This document shows, piece after piece, positions 1-12,220 of a stretch of DNA of 64,000 nt. The translations under genes were made by a program, and so were the position numbers. Source of the stretch: Cryptomeria japonica. Taxonomy: Eukaryota > Streptophyta > Pinopsida > Cupressales > Cupressaceae. Numbering within the stretch: the stretch's first letter is position 1; every line of letters starts with the position of its first letter. The stretch lies in assembly GCF_030272615.1 (NCBI RefSeq), contig NC_081410.1, forward strand, positions 142,323,349 through 142,387,348, given 5' to 3'. The notes under the pieces were generated by a model. The model had not been told where the DNA came from. It saw nothing but the letters and a program-made list of their open reading frames with translations, and did not search any database.

Positions 1-1879
1 CATGGGCACCATATCCTAAAATTGTGTGAGAGCTACATCATATGAAAAAATAGGCCCCCAGCGAGCTTGCTCTCTGACAGTGTGTGCAAACTCGTCTGAT
101 CCTCATGGCATATGTTGCCTCCTGTCAAACTGCCTAGTAACCCTGTCAATCAAGTGCCAATCTAAAATGTATGGAGTACACCCAATGAGATACCTACTGC
201 GGAAACAAAATGGTAAATCCCTATAATCCTTCTCCTAGGTCTCACAGTCTAAATATGGTCGTCATGTCACACTATCAATATCATCTATAACCCATCACCA
301 GTACTCCAACTTCCCAATATGTGGCTGGGAAGTAATCATGCTTTATAAATGTACATATGTTAGACTATGCCCTTTGAATCTGAAATGAATTGGCCTTGTC
401 ATTGCAATATACTTAGAGGACCATACCTGTGATAGTGTCACTCCACACCCTATCCCACAACCACCGAGGTATACAAACTGGTAAAGTTCATGGTAAAAAT
501 GTGCTAATATGCATGAACCCAAGCGAATCTTCTCCTCTTTGTGAGTAGGATCTCTAATGCCCTCCCCCATCCTATAGCCAATCTATGTGTTGTCTTGTCA
601 ATACATAGGTACCCGCTGATCAATCCCCCTACCACTGTTGCTAAGGTATGTCCACTTGTGTACATAGCTTCCCAGCTCAAGTGTTCTGGTCTTAGCTCTA
701 CTTCCAGGTCTCCAAAGACCCATCAAAGCGTATATGCATCCCCCTCTCGGTCATGTACCACCATATCTCCATGAATTGGTATCCTTAGTATCCAGTATAC
801 ATCCTTTGAAGTGACTGACATCTCACCAGTTGACAAATGAAATGTGCACATCTCAAAGTGCCACCTCTCTATAAAAGCAATCAACAATCATGTGTTCATC
901 TAAATCTCTGGCATGTACATAGCATGTCTCAATCCCATGGCATCAATCGTGACATGGTTTTTAACAATCAAATTTATCCGTAGCTGCAACATCTGAGGGA
1001 ATTTCTCTCGTGACTCTAGTTGTGGTAGATCCTCCTGCATCCAAATAAACCAATCGTGTCAATCATAGTAGTACTCATGTTCATCACATAGTGTTGCTTA
1101 TTTTATTCTATCATATCCTAGTGTATATGTTGATCACATTTGCACTTGATCCTAGTTTCTTGCTACAGTACTTGCCAAATTTTATCAATTCGATGGCTTA
1201 TCCTATACTCAACTTAGCAAACCTACCTATTATAGGGAACCTATTGAGTGAGTCCTCTTAGCAACTTATCCAATTCGTGACACATGTTTATCACATGGTT
1301 ACTGATTTTAGCCTTGTTGATTTTGTCTTTTCTAGGGCACCTGTTGAGTGAATCCTCTTAGCAGCTCATCCAATTGACAATGTATGTCTATCACATAATT
1401 GTTGATTTTAGCCTTTTTTTGACACACATGTTTTTACAACACAGTTGTGGTTTCACATAACTTGTACGTGTTTTTGTAGCACAAATGTGCTTTATTAACA
1501 CAGACGCGTTGCTGCTCGACATAAACGCATATTTTAGACACATATGCACCCATAACTGACAGACGTGCTCATACATGCACACAAACGCGATTATACATAG
1601 ACGTGCACAACACCTACCTAGACACAATTGTCTAATCAAGACGTGTTGAAAACATACCTAGACGTGATTGTCTAATAAAGACGTGTTGAAAACATACCTA
1701 GACACGTTTTGACCTAAAACACTGCTTCCACATTTTTGTAAATCTACTTCTAAAAAGCATTAGATGCACAATAAATGCAAAAAAGTACTAAGCAAGATCA
1801 AGGTACTTACTAGCTCACCAATGTTGTCCGGTCGTTGGAATTGTCGGACACGATCGAATCAATGAACCCTCTTTGCCAT
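1..1879 (-). pseudogene. Antisense plant mobile domain (PMD) gene of element T0, partial and decayed
   Basis: On the minus strand a first exon (1811-1879, 23 codons starting ATG) is followed by a GTAAGT donor. The intron is 1035-1810 (776 bp), and the acceptor GGATGCAG precedes exon 2 at 1034. Exon 2 starts with EDLPQLESRE and continues into PMD sequence (GLRHAMYMP, FHLSTGEMSVT, LAHFYHELYQFVY, RPIHFRFKGH). PMD proteins belong to the aminotransferase-like / MAIN-like family found in plant cells and in DNA and LTR transposons. Its biochemical role is not settled. Exon 1 has an in-frame TGA where the T1 copy has CGA, and exon 2 has several stops and frameshifts, so this copy is dead. The 3' end lies beyond the window. 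T1 carries a fuller copy at 37510-40386 and T3 a shortened one at 57592-58852. Confidence 0.7.
1418..1720 (-). repeat. Degenerate GACGCG/GACGTG motif array plus a 40-bp tandem duplication in the antisense intron
   Basis: Short units such as ACACAGACGCG, GACATAAACGC, ACAGACGTGC and ACACAAACGCG recur every 20-30 bases. At 1619-1698 a 40-bp unit beginning GACACAATTGTCTAAT / GACGTGATTGTCTAAT is repeated in tandem, and the start of a third copy follows. This is the decayed counterpart of the crisp array at 39950-40210 in T1. Confidence 0.55.
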
Positions 1880-1892
1880 ATCTCCTTCACTA

Positions 1893-2391
1893 TTGACTGC
1901 TCTCTAGGTGTTTTGCTCTACTCTGATCTCCTGAGTGTCGTGGATGCCAATGTGGATGTTTTTTATTTAACATGTATATATAGGCTTCCTAACCCTAGTT
2001 TGTTGTGTCAGTCCGTTGTTTCCTAGATCAATCTCTTTTTCTTGTTTGACCTTGTCACTCTCACCTTTCTAGCCTTTCTTTCTTATCAAAAGATTGTCTT
2101 CTTTTAAAAAAAAAAATTCATCCAATCTCTCGAGGGGGCACTGTTGACTGCTCTCTAGGTGTTTTGCTCTACTCCGATCTCCTGAGTGTTGTGGATGCCA
2201 ATGTGGATGTTTTTTTTTAACCTGTATATATAGGCTGCCTAACCCTAGTTTATTGTGTTAGTCTCTTGTTTCCTAGATCAATCTCTTTTTCTTGTTTGAC
2301 CTTGTCACTCTCACATTTCTAGCCTTTCTTTCTTATCGAGAGATTGTCTTCTTTTTTTTCAAAAAAAATCATCCGATCTCTCGAGGGGGCA
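1893..2391. repeat. Tandem duplication of about 250 bp covering the antisense promoter of T0
   Basis: The copies are about 1893-2143 and 2144-2391. Both start TTGACTGCTCTCTAGGTG and end CTCTCGAGGGGGCA, with a period of 251 bases. Each copy contains a TATATATA box read on the minus strand, just upstream of PMD exon 1. T1 and T3 have this region once. Confidence 0.85.
1975..1982 (-). promoter_or_regulatory. TATA box of the antisense PMD gene (T0, proximal copy)
   Basis: On the minus strand the sequence is CCTATATATACATG, about 95 bases upstream of the exon 1 ATG at 1879. T1 and T3 have TATA-like sequences in the matching place (40476-40487 and 58941-58950). A second TATATATA lies in the duplicated copy at about 2225-2232. 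Confidence 0.55.
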
Positions 2392-2478
2392 TATCATTCC
2401 CATCTTGGGGCAACTTTGTACCAGTTTATCTTCTTTGAAACAATGTGCCATGTTGCATTATCTCAAAGAGGGGAAAAA

Positions 2479-3191
2479 TGTAGACACTTAAAATTATCCT
2501 AGCTTAATTAAATAAATACTTTGTTTATTTAATTAATGCATTTATCCTCTTATAGCCTTTCCCTATTTAAATAAATACTTTTTATTTATTTAAATTATCT
2601 TTTTTCTAAATTAAATAAATATTTTATTTATTTAATTGGTCCCACTTCCTCTATTAATTCTGAATTTTTATTTATTTATTTAATTCATTAGCTTTTTCTG
2701 TTCATGACACATGCCATTTGTCTCTTAAGTTTCCTCTACCTACCCCCTTCATATTTTATTATTTCTTTTACCTACCCTTTAATCCTAGCCGACCATTTAT
2801 TTCTTTCATCTCTTAATACTATCCCTCCATTTTCTAAAGTGTCTTCTATATAAGAGGATACTCTCATTCTTTCACAACCCCAACTAATGCGTTTATCAAA
2901 CCTTTATGCAATCAAGCGACTTCACAACCACAATCCATTTTTTATTGAACTCTTGTGCACATAGAAAATCTGAGAGCAAATACATCAAACAAGATCAATG
3001 GAGATAAGAGATAATAGAGATCAAATCCTGCTTGGCATGTGAATGGTATTATTGCTTCAATTTGTTGATTTGCATGTTCTTAGGTTTCTTCATTGGTGTA
3101 TGGTGAATGTTTTTATTGTAGGACTAGGGTTTGTTGTGGTTGGATCTTTGTTGTTTTGCAAAAGTTTGTCATCATCATTTTTCACATCACA
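2479..3191 (+). repeat. 3' LTR of element T0
   Basis: It starts TGTAGACACTTAAAATTATC directly after the PPT. The U3 has the repeated TTAAATAAAT / ATTTATTTAA palindromes seen in the T1 LTRs. A TATA box CTATATAAG is at about 2847-2855, followed by the conserved block GAGAGCAAATA-ATCAA-CAAGATCAATGG. The end, TTTTTCACATCACA, is placed by alignment to CATTTTCACCATATACA in T1 and is approximate. Confidence 0.75.
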
Positions 3192-4860
3192 TTGTCTCCA
3201 TTTTGCATGAGGAGTCTTTTTATCATGTCTCAAACACCTGTTAAGGGATGCACTCTTTTTGTTATAGAATGTAACGAGATTAAGTGACTAGTATAGCCAA
3301 GTAGGATAGAGAAAGTTCAAAGGTAGATGTAACATTTTATAATTATTAATATAAAGGGTGCAACCCCATACCTGCTATTTACTAATTAAAAAAAATATAA
3401 AATATTAAAAAATGACACAAACCAAAACTATTTTTTCTATAATTAAAGAAATGAAAGTAGATCTAAATAAAGTATGGTTTTTGGGCAACCAAATTCTTAA
3501 AGATTGATATAAGGATTTGCTGAAATTTTCTTTCAGCTATGGGAAGAAGAATGCTTTTAATGAATTATCTTGAGGATATTTTGAATAAGGAATTTTCTTT
3601 TAGCTTTTGGTGCTCTACACATAAATTACACATTTTTTTAATACAATAGTTACATCTACTAGAATAGACTACATCACCAAAAAACCTAGATGTCAGTTAC
3701 CAAAACAACTCAAACCAATTACATGGGAGATGCCATAGGTTGCATAGTGATCGATCAACAACAACATGATACCAAAAATCATGATGACCATTCCTATATC
3801 TCAAAAACCAAAAGCCAATTTCTTAGCGATGGTTTGAACTGCAAATTACTTACCTGCCACATATTTACATTATGATGTAAAATAGTATCTCGACTACACC
3901 GACAACCATACCATACCAAAACCGAGCAACCATTCATTTACTGTCGAGGCAGTAGTCGAATAAACCAAAGCTATCTTCACCTTGTTGGAGTGTTGGCCAT
4001 CCGAACCAACATTGCCATGGAGGGCAGGATGTTTCAACCTTCGAACCAAGATGTCACCCAAAAATTAAAAAAACTCAAAGGGACATGTTTGGCAATAATC
4101 CTTGTATAACAACTCAGTGCTAACCACTTTGGATAATTATTAAAGCCATGGGGATTAGTCATGTTACATACCCATCACCTGTTCAAGAAACTCTCGTCTA
4201 GTTGTTGCCTAGTACCTCTATTGTTCAAGTGCTTGTGCATCTAGATCCAAGATGAAGGGTTGGCACGCTACCTCTATTGACTCAAAAATCTTTGATATGT
4301 CATCTTGCCATGGTATCTTGGCACTAGGCTCTATCACCACGAAAATGTTAATATCACCTACCAAGACTTCTTCATTGAAGGTGGGACAAAGGAGAAGCAA
4401 GGACAACAAATTGGGCTCCACAAGGTACAAGAGAGAGAAATGCAAACTTATAGTGATTTATAGGCTCGACTAAATCAACTCACGAGCTACAAGAGTACTT
4501 ACATGGCCTTGAATGTTTTTGCAAAGTAGTGGCGATACAAGTCATTACCAAAAAGACCAAAATCATGGTTTTCTCCAACAAAAGAAAAAAAACAACAACA
4601 TTAGTTCAACTTTGAATGCAATGCTCTTGAACCTTTAAATTGAATTCAACAATTATCTTGGTTGGGAGGGCTAGACAAAGAACAAAACTTGAGAAGATGA
4701 AAAGATTATACACTCTTAAAAATAGATTTATAGAGGTAGAGTTATGGGATTTAAAAAATACTTTGATTCTTTTTGGCCTTTTTGTGCTCTCACTAGTGTT
4801 TTATGAGTGTGAATTGTGGGTTAGCAGCACCCCATAATCAAAGTGAGAAAATTTAAAAGT
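3192..4860. other. Unassigned AT-rich sequence, no gene recognised
   Basis: Short ORFs here (for example 3690-3875 plus and 4218-4445 minus) have no recognisable domain and look like chance. No LTR termini, splice-conserved block or repeat shared with the rest of the window was found. Confidence 0.4.
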
Positions 4861-4861
4861 C

Positions 4862-5834
4862 TTGTTGGGGGAGAGTTTTTTGAAGACCATGTACAAGTAC
4901 AGGACTAATGTCGATGTGGTGACCATGGTCCTGGTGTGGGGTCAAGAATTGGGAGAGAGGAAGGATGTTTTGGTTGAAGTCATGAGACAATGTGTAGAGG
5001 ATGACTGGTTGGGTGGTTTGATGGAACTCTTGGCAATGGCAATGTCGGGGGCTGGTTTCGATGTTGGGGAAGAGTTGGATATTGATGGTATTCATGAATT
5101 GTGTGAATTGGTCCTCTACATTCGCTAGCCTTTTGGTCTCAACAAAGCTGAGTGGTGGGTAGAGGCAAATATTGCTTAGGAATCTCTCAAGTTTTTTTCT
5201 GAGAGAGGAGTTGGAAGCTCAGTTCCCTACGGTGAGTAATTTTGCAAGGGGTGGTGTTGTGAAGCCCAAAGCAAAAGGGAAGGGTAAGAGGAAGCTTTTG
5301 AGGAAGAGAAGGGTCAAGATGGGCACGGTTGATGTTGTTGTGATGGTGCAGAGATGGGTGGTGATGGTTGTAGCAATGCGGATGAACGACTGAGCGACTT
5401 TGCCTTGAATATGTCCTAGTGTTGTTCTGCAAGGCGAGGTAGTGGTTGACGACACCTGTGGGTCTCTTATATAATTGTTTTTTGTATATGTGTATAATTT
5501 TAAATATCTATAGATGTCACATTCTCTATTACATGTATGCAGTGTAGGTAATGGTGTCTTCTGTAGGGGTGGTGTTTGGTGGGTTTCAAGGTTTATGTTT
5601 TCTGGTTTGTAATGGATGTTTGGGGTCCCTTTTTGCTCAATTTATGTTCGAATTATGTAATCTTGGAAAATTTATTAAGAATGCCAAAGTGTCAGTAGTT
5701 ATATAGTGGAGTCTTGGCGGCTGTAAGGGGGTTATTGGTGATGATGTCCGATGTATCAAACTTTTTGTAAATCTACTATGTAAGCTTTTATCTCAATTTA
5801 ATAAATAAAATATTATTATCGATAAAAAAAAAAA
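4862..5834 (+). other. Possible retroposed sequence (LINE 3' end or processed transcript) with a poly(A) tail
   Basis: An ORF-like stretch (4862-5128, then Lys/Arg-rich codons around 5260-5320) is followed by 3'UTR-like sequence. It ends AATTTAATAAATAAAATATT, a short ATTATCGAT stretch, and then a run of A at about 5822-5834. Plant LINEs and retroposed transcripts end this way. I recognised no reverse transcriptase or endonuclease motif and no clear target-site duplication. It could also be ordinary AT-rich sequence. Confidence 0.3.
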
Positions 5835-6353
5835 GAATAGAAAAGAGATACAAAATTTTTCTACCAACAAGTTTTGTGTGTGTGCAGTAAATTGTCATGG
5901 TGATGAAGGGCCCTTGCAAACCCAAACACACTACAACAATAGAGAAATAAACATGAAATGCAAGAAAGAAACGCTTTCTTTCTATTATCCAAATGAAATG
6001 AGAACTACAACATTCAAGAGATCACATGCTATAGCCACATGGGCTCAAATCCTTACAATGAAAATAAACTCTCTAAAACATTACAATTTGGAGCCACAAT
6101 CTGTACTAATGGATTTGTCCCCTTGTAAACCTCGATATACTTATTTATCTTGCATTAATAACTTACAATGTTTTATAATTTGTAACATTTCTTCTTTTTG
6201 ATGTCCAACAATCTAGTGGTTCATTTTCTTTCCCACGTGGATTTTTTTTATCAGTTTTGGTGACACAGCTTCTAAGAGCCATAACTTTTGACTTGGGCAT
6301 CTGATTTGATATTATAACATATCATTGGAAAGATCGTGAAGAGATCTACAATG

Positions 6354-6899
<546 letters not shown>

Positions 6900-9681
6900 T
6901 TGAGAAGTAACTTTAGCAACCATGATGAATCTTGAATGATCCTTCCTTTCCACTTGACCAAATACTGGACATACTACATGTTTCTTGTGCTTCTATCTAC
7001 ATGGCTATTGAAGATGTTTTTTATTTCCTTCTTTTCTAAAGTAGTTGTTGGAAAATTCCATTGTGCTTCTGCTAATCCATCTGCAATGCCTCCTTCAGGA
7101 TACTCTATCAAATCAAAAAGATTAAACAATGTTAAATGTTAAGTTCACTTCGCAACTCTACCTCATAAAAATTTCCTAAATCATGCTTCTTTAGTATTTT
7201 GTAGGGCCTAAATTTCTTCATTTCCAACTTATTATATGTTCTTACTGGAAACCTCTCTTTTCTTAGATGGAGCATGATTTCATCTCCAATATAAATTCCT
7301 TATATCTGCTCTTCTGATTTGCCTTAGTCTTGTACTGAATATTCATCTTATTAACATGATTTCTCACGTATTCATGCAAATTCTTTAGGCACTCTACAAC
7401 ATCTTTAGCTTTGACACTCTTCTTTTCTCCTTTATACATCTTCCTTCATTCTAAATTAGTTCTTGGAATATGATAGGGTTACCTAGTTTGCTAACACTTC
7501 TCCTATTGGTGTTGCTCAATCCACCAACTCCACTAGGCCTTTCTATGCTTCAAGACCTCCTATTCCTTCTCAAACTCTACTAGGACTATTTCTTTGTCCA
7601 CCTTAAGGTGACATTCAACAAGTGTCTTCACTAGGAACTCTACCAATTCAATGTTCTTCAGTAGTTCTCAATCCTTCAAACTGACATTTTGTCACTCTCA
7701 CCCCCAATACTGTCATGTGTTTTACAGAGGTGTGGAGGTGTTCATTCAACGTGGAATTTTCTCAACAAGGTCCATATGTTTTATTGCTAAACTCATCTTC
7801 CTTACCGATTTAAAGAAAATGCTCGAAAAGAGGGCTACTAGGAAAGAGTCCCAATTAGGCCTCCTAATCCGGGTTTTAGGATTTTTTTGGTCATACGGTC
7901 CAAAAGAACCTGCAAAGAGTTTTATGATTCTTCAATCACTCATTGAACCCCATGAGATTTTGTTGGTTTTAGACCCCCAAGTGTGCGTACAATGCCCTAA
8001 CCCAAAAATGAGGTTTTGCTAGGGTTTCAATGGCTTTTAGGGCTGTGACTATTCAAATTTGTGAAAAGGCCATCAAATAGAATTTTAAAAGCTTATCCTT
8101 TCATCAGCAACTCGTATGGACCTAATGAACAATGCAAAATGCTCAGGTTAAGGTTTTGGTTTCACCCCTGCAATCTTTTGTCATTTTTTTCACCTTGTCT
8201 TTCGTAGCCGGGTTGCAACAGGACTCTCCTAGGGCGAGGTGGCAAAAATATTAAGCTTCACTTTCAGAGCTCCTCCCTACATATTTACAATGTACATTGG
8301 GTTTCCTACCATGTCCCAACAGGACGTGATGACTGCACGATGGGATTTTATGGGGCAACCATTTTTTAGTGTTATGCTATTTACAAGCCAGAACTAGCTG
8401 TTCGAAAACAAAATAGTAAAAGAACTAACAAAACCTAATTAAAAAGCATGAAATGGACTGTATGACACTAGAACACACCAGAGAACAATAACCCAAGTTT
8501 GGACCAATGGATTCAATCCATTTGTATTCACTGTTTAATACAAAATAAGACAAAAACAATAATAACAGTATGAAAAATGAGTGGTTTCAGATTGTCAATC
8601 ACAATAATCAATGCTTCCAACCTTGGTATCCGTACAAGAGAGGGTTTAAATAGTATTTCTCACATGTGGAGGCATCTTAGGTCAAGTTTTGAACCCTAAC
8701 TCCACCGCTAAGATCCTTTTAGGACCAACTTGTCATGACAACTTTTACAATTTTTCCACATCTTGCCTTTCTAACTTAGGCAACCTATTACAAATCATTA
8801 ATAATTTGTTTTTCAAAATTTCTAAGGCTATTTTGAACCCCGCTAATGTTTTAATCAAACTATGCCTCTTTTGACCATCTAGGAGGCATCATTGACTACT
8901 CCAACCAAGAACAACTAACAAAGTGCAAACCTAGAAAGAAACCAACTAAACTAGGCATACACTTGACTCAACCTAGACTCTAATCACACACATTGGACCC
9001 TCTTGGAGTCCTTATTGGAAATATGACTTGGCTAAGGTTAGTACAAGCCAAAATTGAAGAAGGACTATTAGCCTAAGTCTTAGGTGCTCCTGCACCAGAA
9101 TACTTCCATATACAATTTGGAATGGCGATTTACTAGTTCTCTTATTGATAGAATTGTTGTATGCAAACTCTGCCTGTGGTAAAATCAAATCCCATCCTTT
9201 GGAATTATCTCCTACAATGCATCTTAGTAGATTACCCAAACTCCTATTTACCACTTTTGTTTTCCCACCAGTCTATGGGTGGTGTATTGAACTGAACTTA
9301 AAATCTATCTTCAACTTTTTCAACAATGTCCTCTAAAAATAACCAACAAACTTGGTATCTAAATATGAAATTATGCTCTTTGGTAGACCATGAAGTCTCA
9401 CCACCTCTCTAAAAAATATCTCTACAATGTGAACAACATCATTGGTCTTCTTACATGAAATAAAATGTACCATCCTTGAGAATCTATCTAATACCACAAA
9501 AATGAAATAATGTCCTCTCTATGTCCTTTGTAAACCAACAAAAAAATCCATACAAATGTCCCATGGCCTCTTTGGTACAAGTAATGGCTGATATAGCCTT
9601 GTATTCTACATGTTTCCTTTTGTCATTTGACATACATTATAACTTTTCAAAACTGCATTGACAACTTGCTATAATTGTGGT
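6900..9681 (-). pseudogene. Chromovirus (Ty3/gypsy) integrase and chromodomain remnant
   Basis: Reading leftward on the minus strand, 9254-9130 encodes an integrase C-terminal part (VNRSLGNLLRC, AEFAYNNSIN, SPFQIVYG) close to the one in element C (INRSLGNLLRCL, SPFEIVYG). At about 7460-7140 lies a region matching the GPY/F part of C. At about 6980-6910 a chromodomain-like stretch reads YLVKWKGRIIQDSSW. Frameshifts and stops occur throughout. About 7620-8990 does not match pol and may be a further insertion or rearranged LTR. At the right end the integrase is cut at 9682 by an LTR start TGTAGACAC, so this element is older than everything inserted to its right. Confidence 0.7.
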
Positions 9682-10284
9682 TGTAGACACTAAAAAATGG
9701 TCAATTCCCGTGTCTTCTATTTTTAACATATCATGTGCATGGTCTAAATACTGACCTAATTCTCCCAATTCTTCCCATTTTTGTCCAATTTGACCTAATT
9801 TGACTTAATTTGACCAAATTGAGGTTCTTGGATGTTAGTTTGACTAATTTGGCCTCCTATGTTCAATTAATTAATTAAACCCCGTTTTACTAACAATTGT
9901 TTCAAGTCCTAAATAAATAGATTAAATAATTTATTTATTTGTCTCCTTTGTCCATTAATTAAATAAATTCATTTTATTTAATTAACTAATTCATAAATGT
10001 GAGGAATAAATTAATAAATCTTTTTTATTAATTTATCATATTTATCTTCCTCCAAAATAAAGATAATTAATACATTTTATTTATTAATTCATCTAAATAT
10101 CTATTTTTTGCAAGGAGATAATTAGTAAATATTGTTTATTAATTATCTGGGGATATTTCCTACTTTTTAAATTTTTTATTCTCCTGTTTTATCCTCTTAT
10201 AGAAATATTTAATAGTTTTTAATTATTAAATCTTCTCATAAAATCCTCTTTATTTTTGAATTTGGAAACTAAAATATTTGCTTG
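9682..10284 (+). repeat. Left part of the LTR of element D (interrupted by element B)
   Basis: It starts TGTAGACACTAAAAAATGG, like the other TGTAGACACC LTRs here, directly inside chromovirus integrase. The AT-rich U3 has palindromic TTAATTAAATAAAT blocks. It stops where the B LTR begins at 10285. Sequence of similar style follows B at 53219-53299 and T3 at 59976, and a PBS-like TGGTGAACATGACGTGAAC sits at 60751. I infer one LTR split by two later insertions. No second copy is in the window to prove it. Confidence 0.5.
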
Positions 10285-10784
10285 TGTAATATAAAAAATC
10301 AAACCTTGTACAATTCAATGCAACAAATGGCGCCTTCCTCCACATTATCTAAGGTCGTGTACCACTACTTTTATCTTTTTGGCCACCTAGATCACTTTGT
10401 CAGCTCCAGATTGGAATCTTACCAACTTTGTTGACTTGTCATCCTTACGACATCAGTGCGGCGCAAAGACATTTGCGCGACACACTAGAGTTCCATAAAT
10501 ATGACAGTCTGCAGGTGGTCATTTGAGCATTATGACTGCACCTAGAAGGAGTTGTAACATCTTTGCATGTGCCCACCGATGTTGGTTTTCCTTCAAGAGC
10601 CAATATCTCTCTTGTTTGAAGGCATTTTTGAGAATTCTTTGGCTTCTTGATCATTTTCTTGTAGGTTGAAACTCTTCGCAATATTGAGTGATATTTAAAG
10701 GTTTTCATAAGTCCACCATTGTTACAAGCTTGGAGGATGTACAACATATTCAAAACATCCTCTTTGAAGCTTCATAAGGGAGTT

Positions 10785-10846
<62 letters not shown>

Positions 10847-11444
10847 CTTCTAATATCATATTATGCATTGTCCTTGAATTCCATACTTTGTTCTTCTTTT
10901 ATTTCCTCTTTATCTTCCTTTTCACTTTGAATCTATTGGGTTGTCCATGGAGGTGGAAACACAAAAACGTGGGCCTGACTGAGCCAGACTCCAAAACACA
11001 ACCCCCCAACATTTTCCTTGTTTCTTGTGTGCTGGTTTGTAATCGTGGGGAGGCCATCATCTTGTGGGAGGCTCCAATTGTGGATTGGCTATGAGATTCG
11101 TTCATTCCTTTTTCCCACTTCATTTTAGTATTTTGTATTCTGGGTTTTTATCTTGGTTTGTCATTTGTTGTGTTAATTTAATAATATGATCGCATCTATC
11201 ATTTTTTGTATGACCTTTGTACCTCATTCGTATAGGATGACAATGCGCCGCATGCTCGTCCTTAGGACAGAGGCTTAGCAGGGCCGTTCAGGAACCCTGT
11301 TTCTTGGTCATTTATCTTATTATGTATTTAGTTTTACATTTGTATCCCTTGGCTCACCTTTTGTGCCAATTTAAGTGAGGTAGTGGCAGATAGGTTTTCC
11401 TCTAGGATTTGTCATCTTAGAGGTAACAAATCTCCTCCTCTACA
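10285..11444 (+). repeat. 5' LTR of element B, with a (CT)n tract
   Basis: It matches 52061-53218 along its length, including the shared blocks GGTCGTGTAC, GGAGGTGGAAAC, GCTTAGCA and CATCTTAGAGGTAACAAAT. A CT dinucleotide run of about 54 bases lies at 10789-10842. In the 3' LTR the same place is C-rich followed by short CT and CTT runs. Confidence 0.85.
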
Positions 11445-12215
11445 TTTTGGTGAGCCCGAAGTGAACTCAGTTTTCTTTTTGCATCATGTATTTACTGTTT
11501 GGTTCATTGCACACATTTAAGATCTAAAATCTAAATTTAAAAAAAGAAGAGAGAATAGTTTGCATCTCCATTTTAGCATTTGCATTCATTTTCCTCATGT
11601 TTCCATTTAGCAAGCTTTATTAAAGGACAAAACCCTTCATGTCCCTGTAGTGTGGTCTCAACATCGTAATGCTTGTCTATGAGCTTTATGACCCAGACTA
11701 TCAGAGGAGCTATAGTTAGGAGGACATCTAGACGAAGTTTCCCTCCTGATCATTACAATCCTCCTCTACCAAACGCAATGATCAAAAACCATCTTCCTGA
11801 CCCAAACGAGCCTTTCCCCTCTTATACTCTCCAAATACCTTTCATGGGAGACTCATCAGCTACTAGTTCTCAGAATAAATCCTTGACGAACTCTTTGCTG
11901 CCTTCTCCTCCTGTTGTTGACCATGACTTCATTGTCACTATCAACTTTGATTGGATAAAGTCTTTAGAGGAGAACTTGAGAGATTTTGAAAGGTTCCTTA
12001 ATTGGGAGAATATTCTCTCTCAAGCTGGGAATGTAGTCAACACTCTAAGAGACATGCTCATCTTAAATAAGAAAGGTTTAGAGATTCTAAGGGCATTATT
12101 TATGATTGTCAAAAGCCATGTACCCTTGGCAGATGCACCCCCTCAAGATAGCCAGTTTCATGCCTCTAGTTCTTAGATTAACGTTGACATACTGGGGTTG
12201 AACATACATATGGTG
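11445..12215 (+). pseudogene. Element B leader and N-terminal gag-like ORF
   Basis: After the PBS comes about 200 bases of AT-rich leader, then an open frame at 11673-12176 (167 codons). It is rich in Pro, Ser and charged residues (RRTSRRSFPPDHYNPPLPN near the start, FDWIKSLEENLRDFERFLNW in the middle). No domain is recognised in this part alone. Its place between PBS and the gag domain at 21000-21376 makes it the N-terminal region of gag. The reading frame after 12176 is broken by a stop shortly before element L was inserted at 12221. Confidence 0.5.
11448..11466 (+). other. Putative primer binding site of element B
   Basis: TGGTGAGCCCGAAGTGAAC lies three bases (TTT) after the 5' LTR end ACA. 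It starts with TGG as expected for pairing to a tRNA CCA end. The tRNA is not assigned. A 15-of-19 match lies at 60751 after the presumed D LTR. Confidence 0.6.
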
Positions 12216-12220
12216 GATTC

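Larger units (their letters stand above)
1..3191 (+). mobile_element. Element T0: 3' end of a Tat-like Ty3/gypsy retrotransposon, truncated by the window edge
   Basis: Only the 3' part of the element is in the window. It shows an antisense PMD gene, a region matching the pre-LTR part of T1 and T3 (tail CATATCATTCCCATCTTGGG), a polypurine tract CAAAGAGGGGAAAAA at 2464-2478 and an LTR starting TGTAGACAC. The order antisense PMD gene, PPT, LTR is the same as at 37500-41501 and 57590-59975. Its LTR and PMD exons are much more diverged than those of T1, so it is an older copy. Gag-pol would lie left of base 1. Confidence 0.75.
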
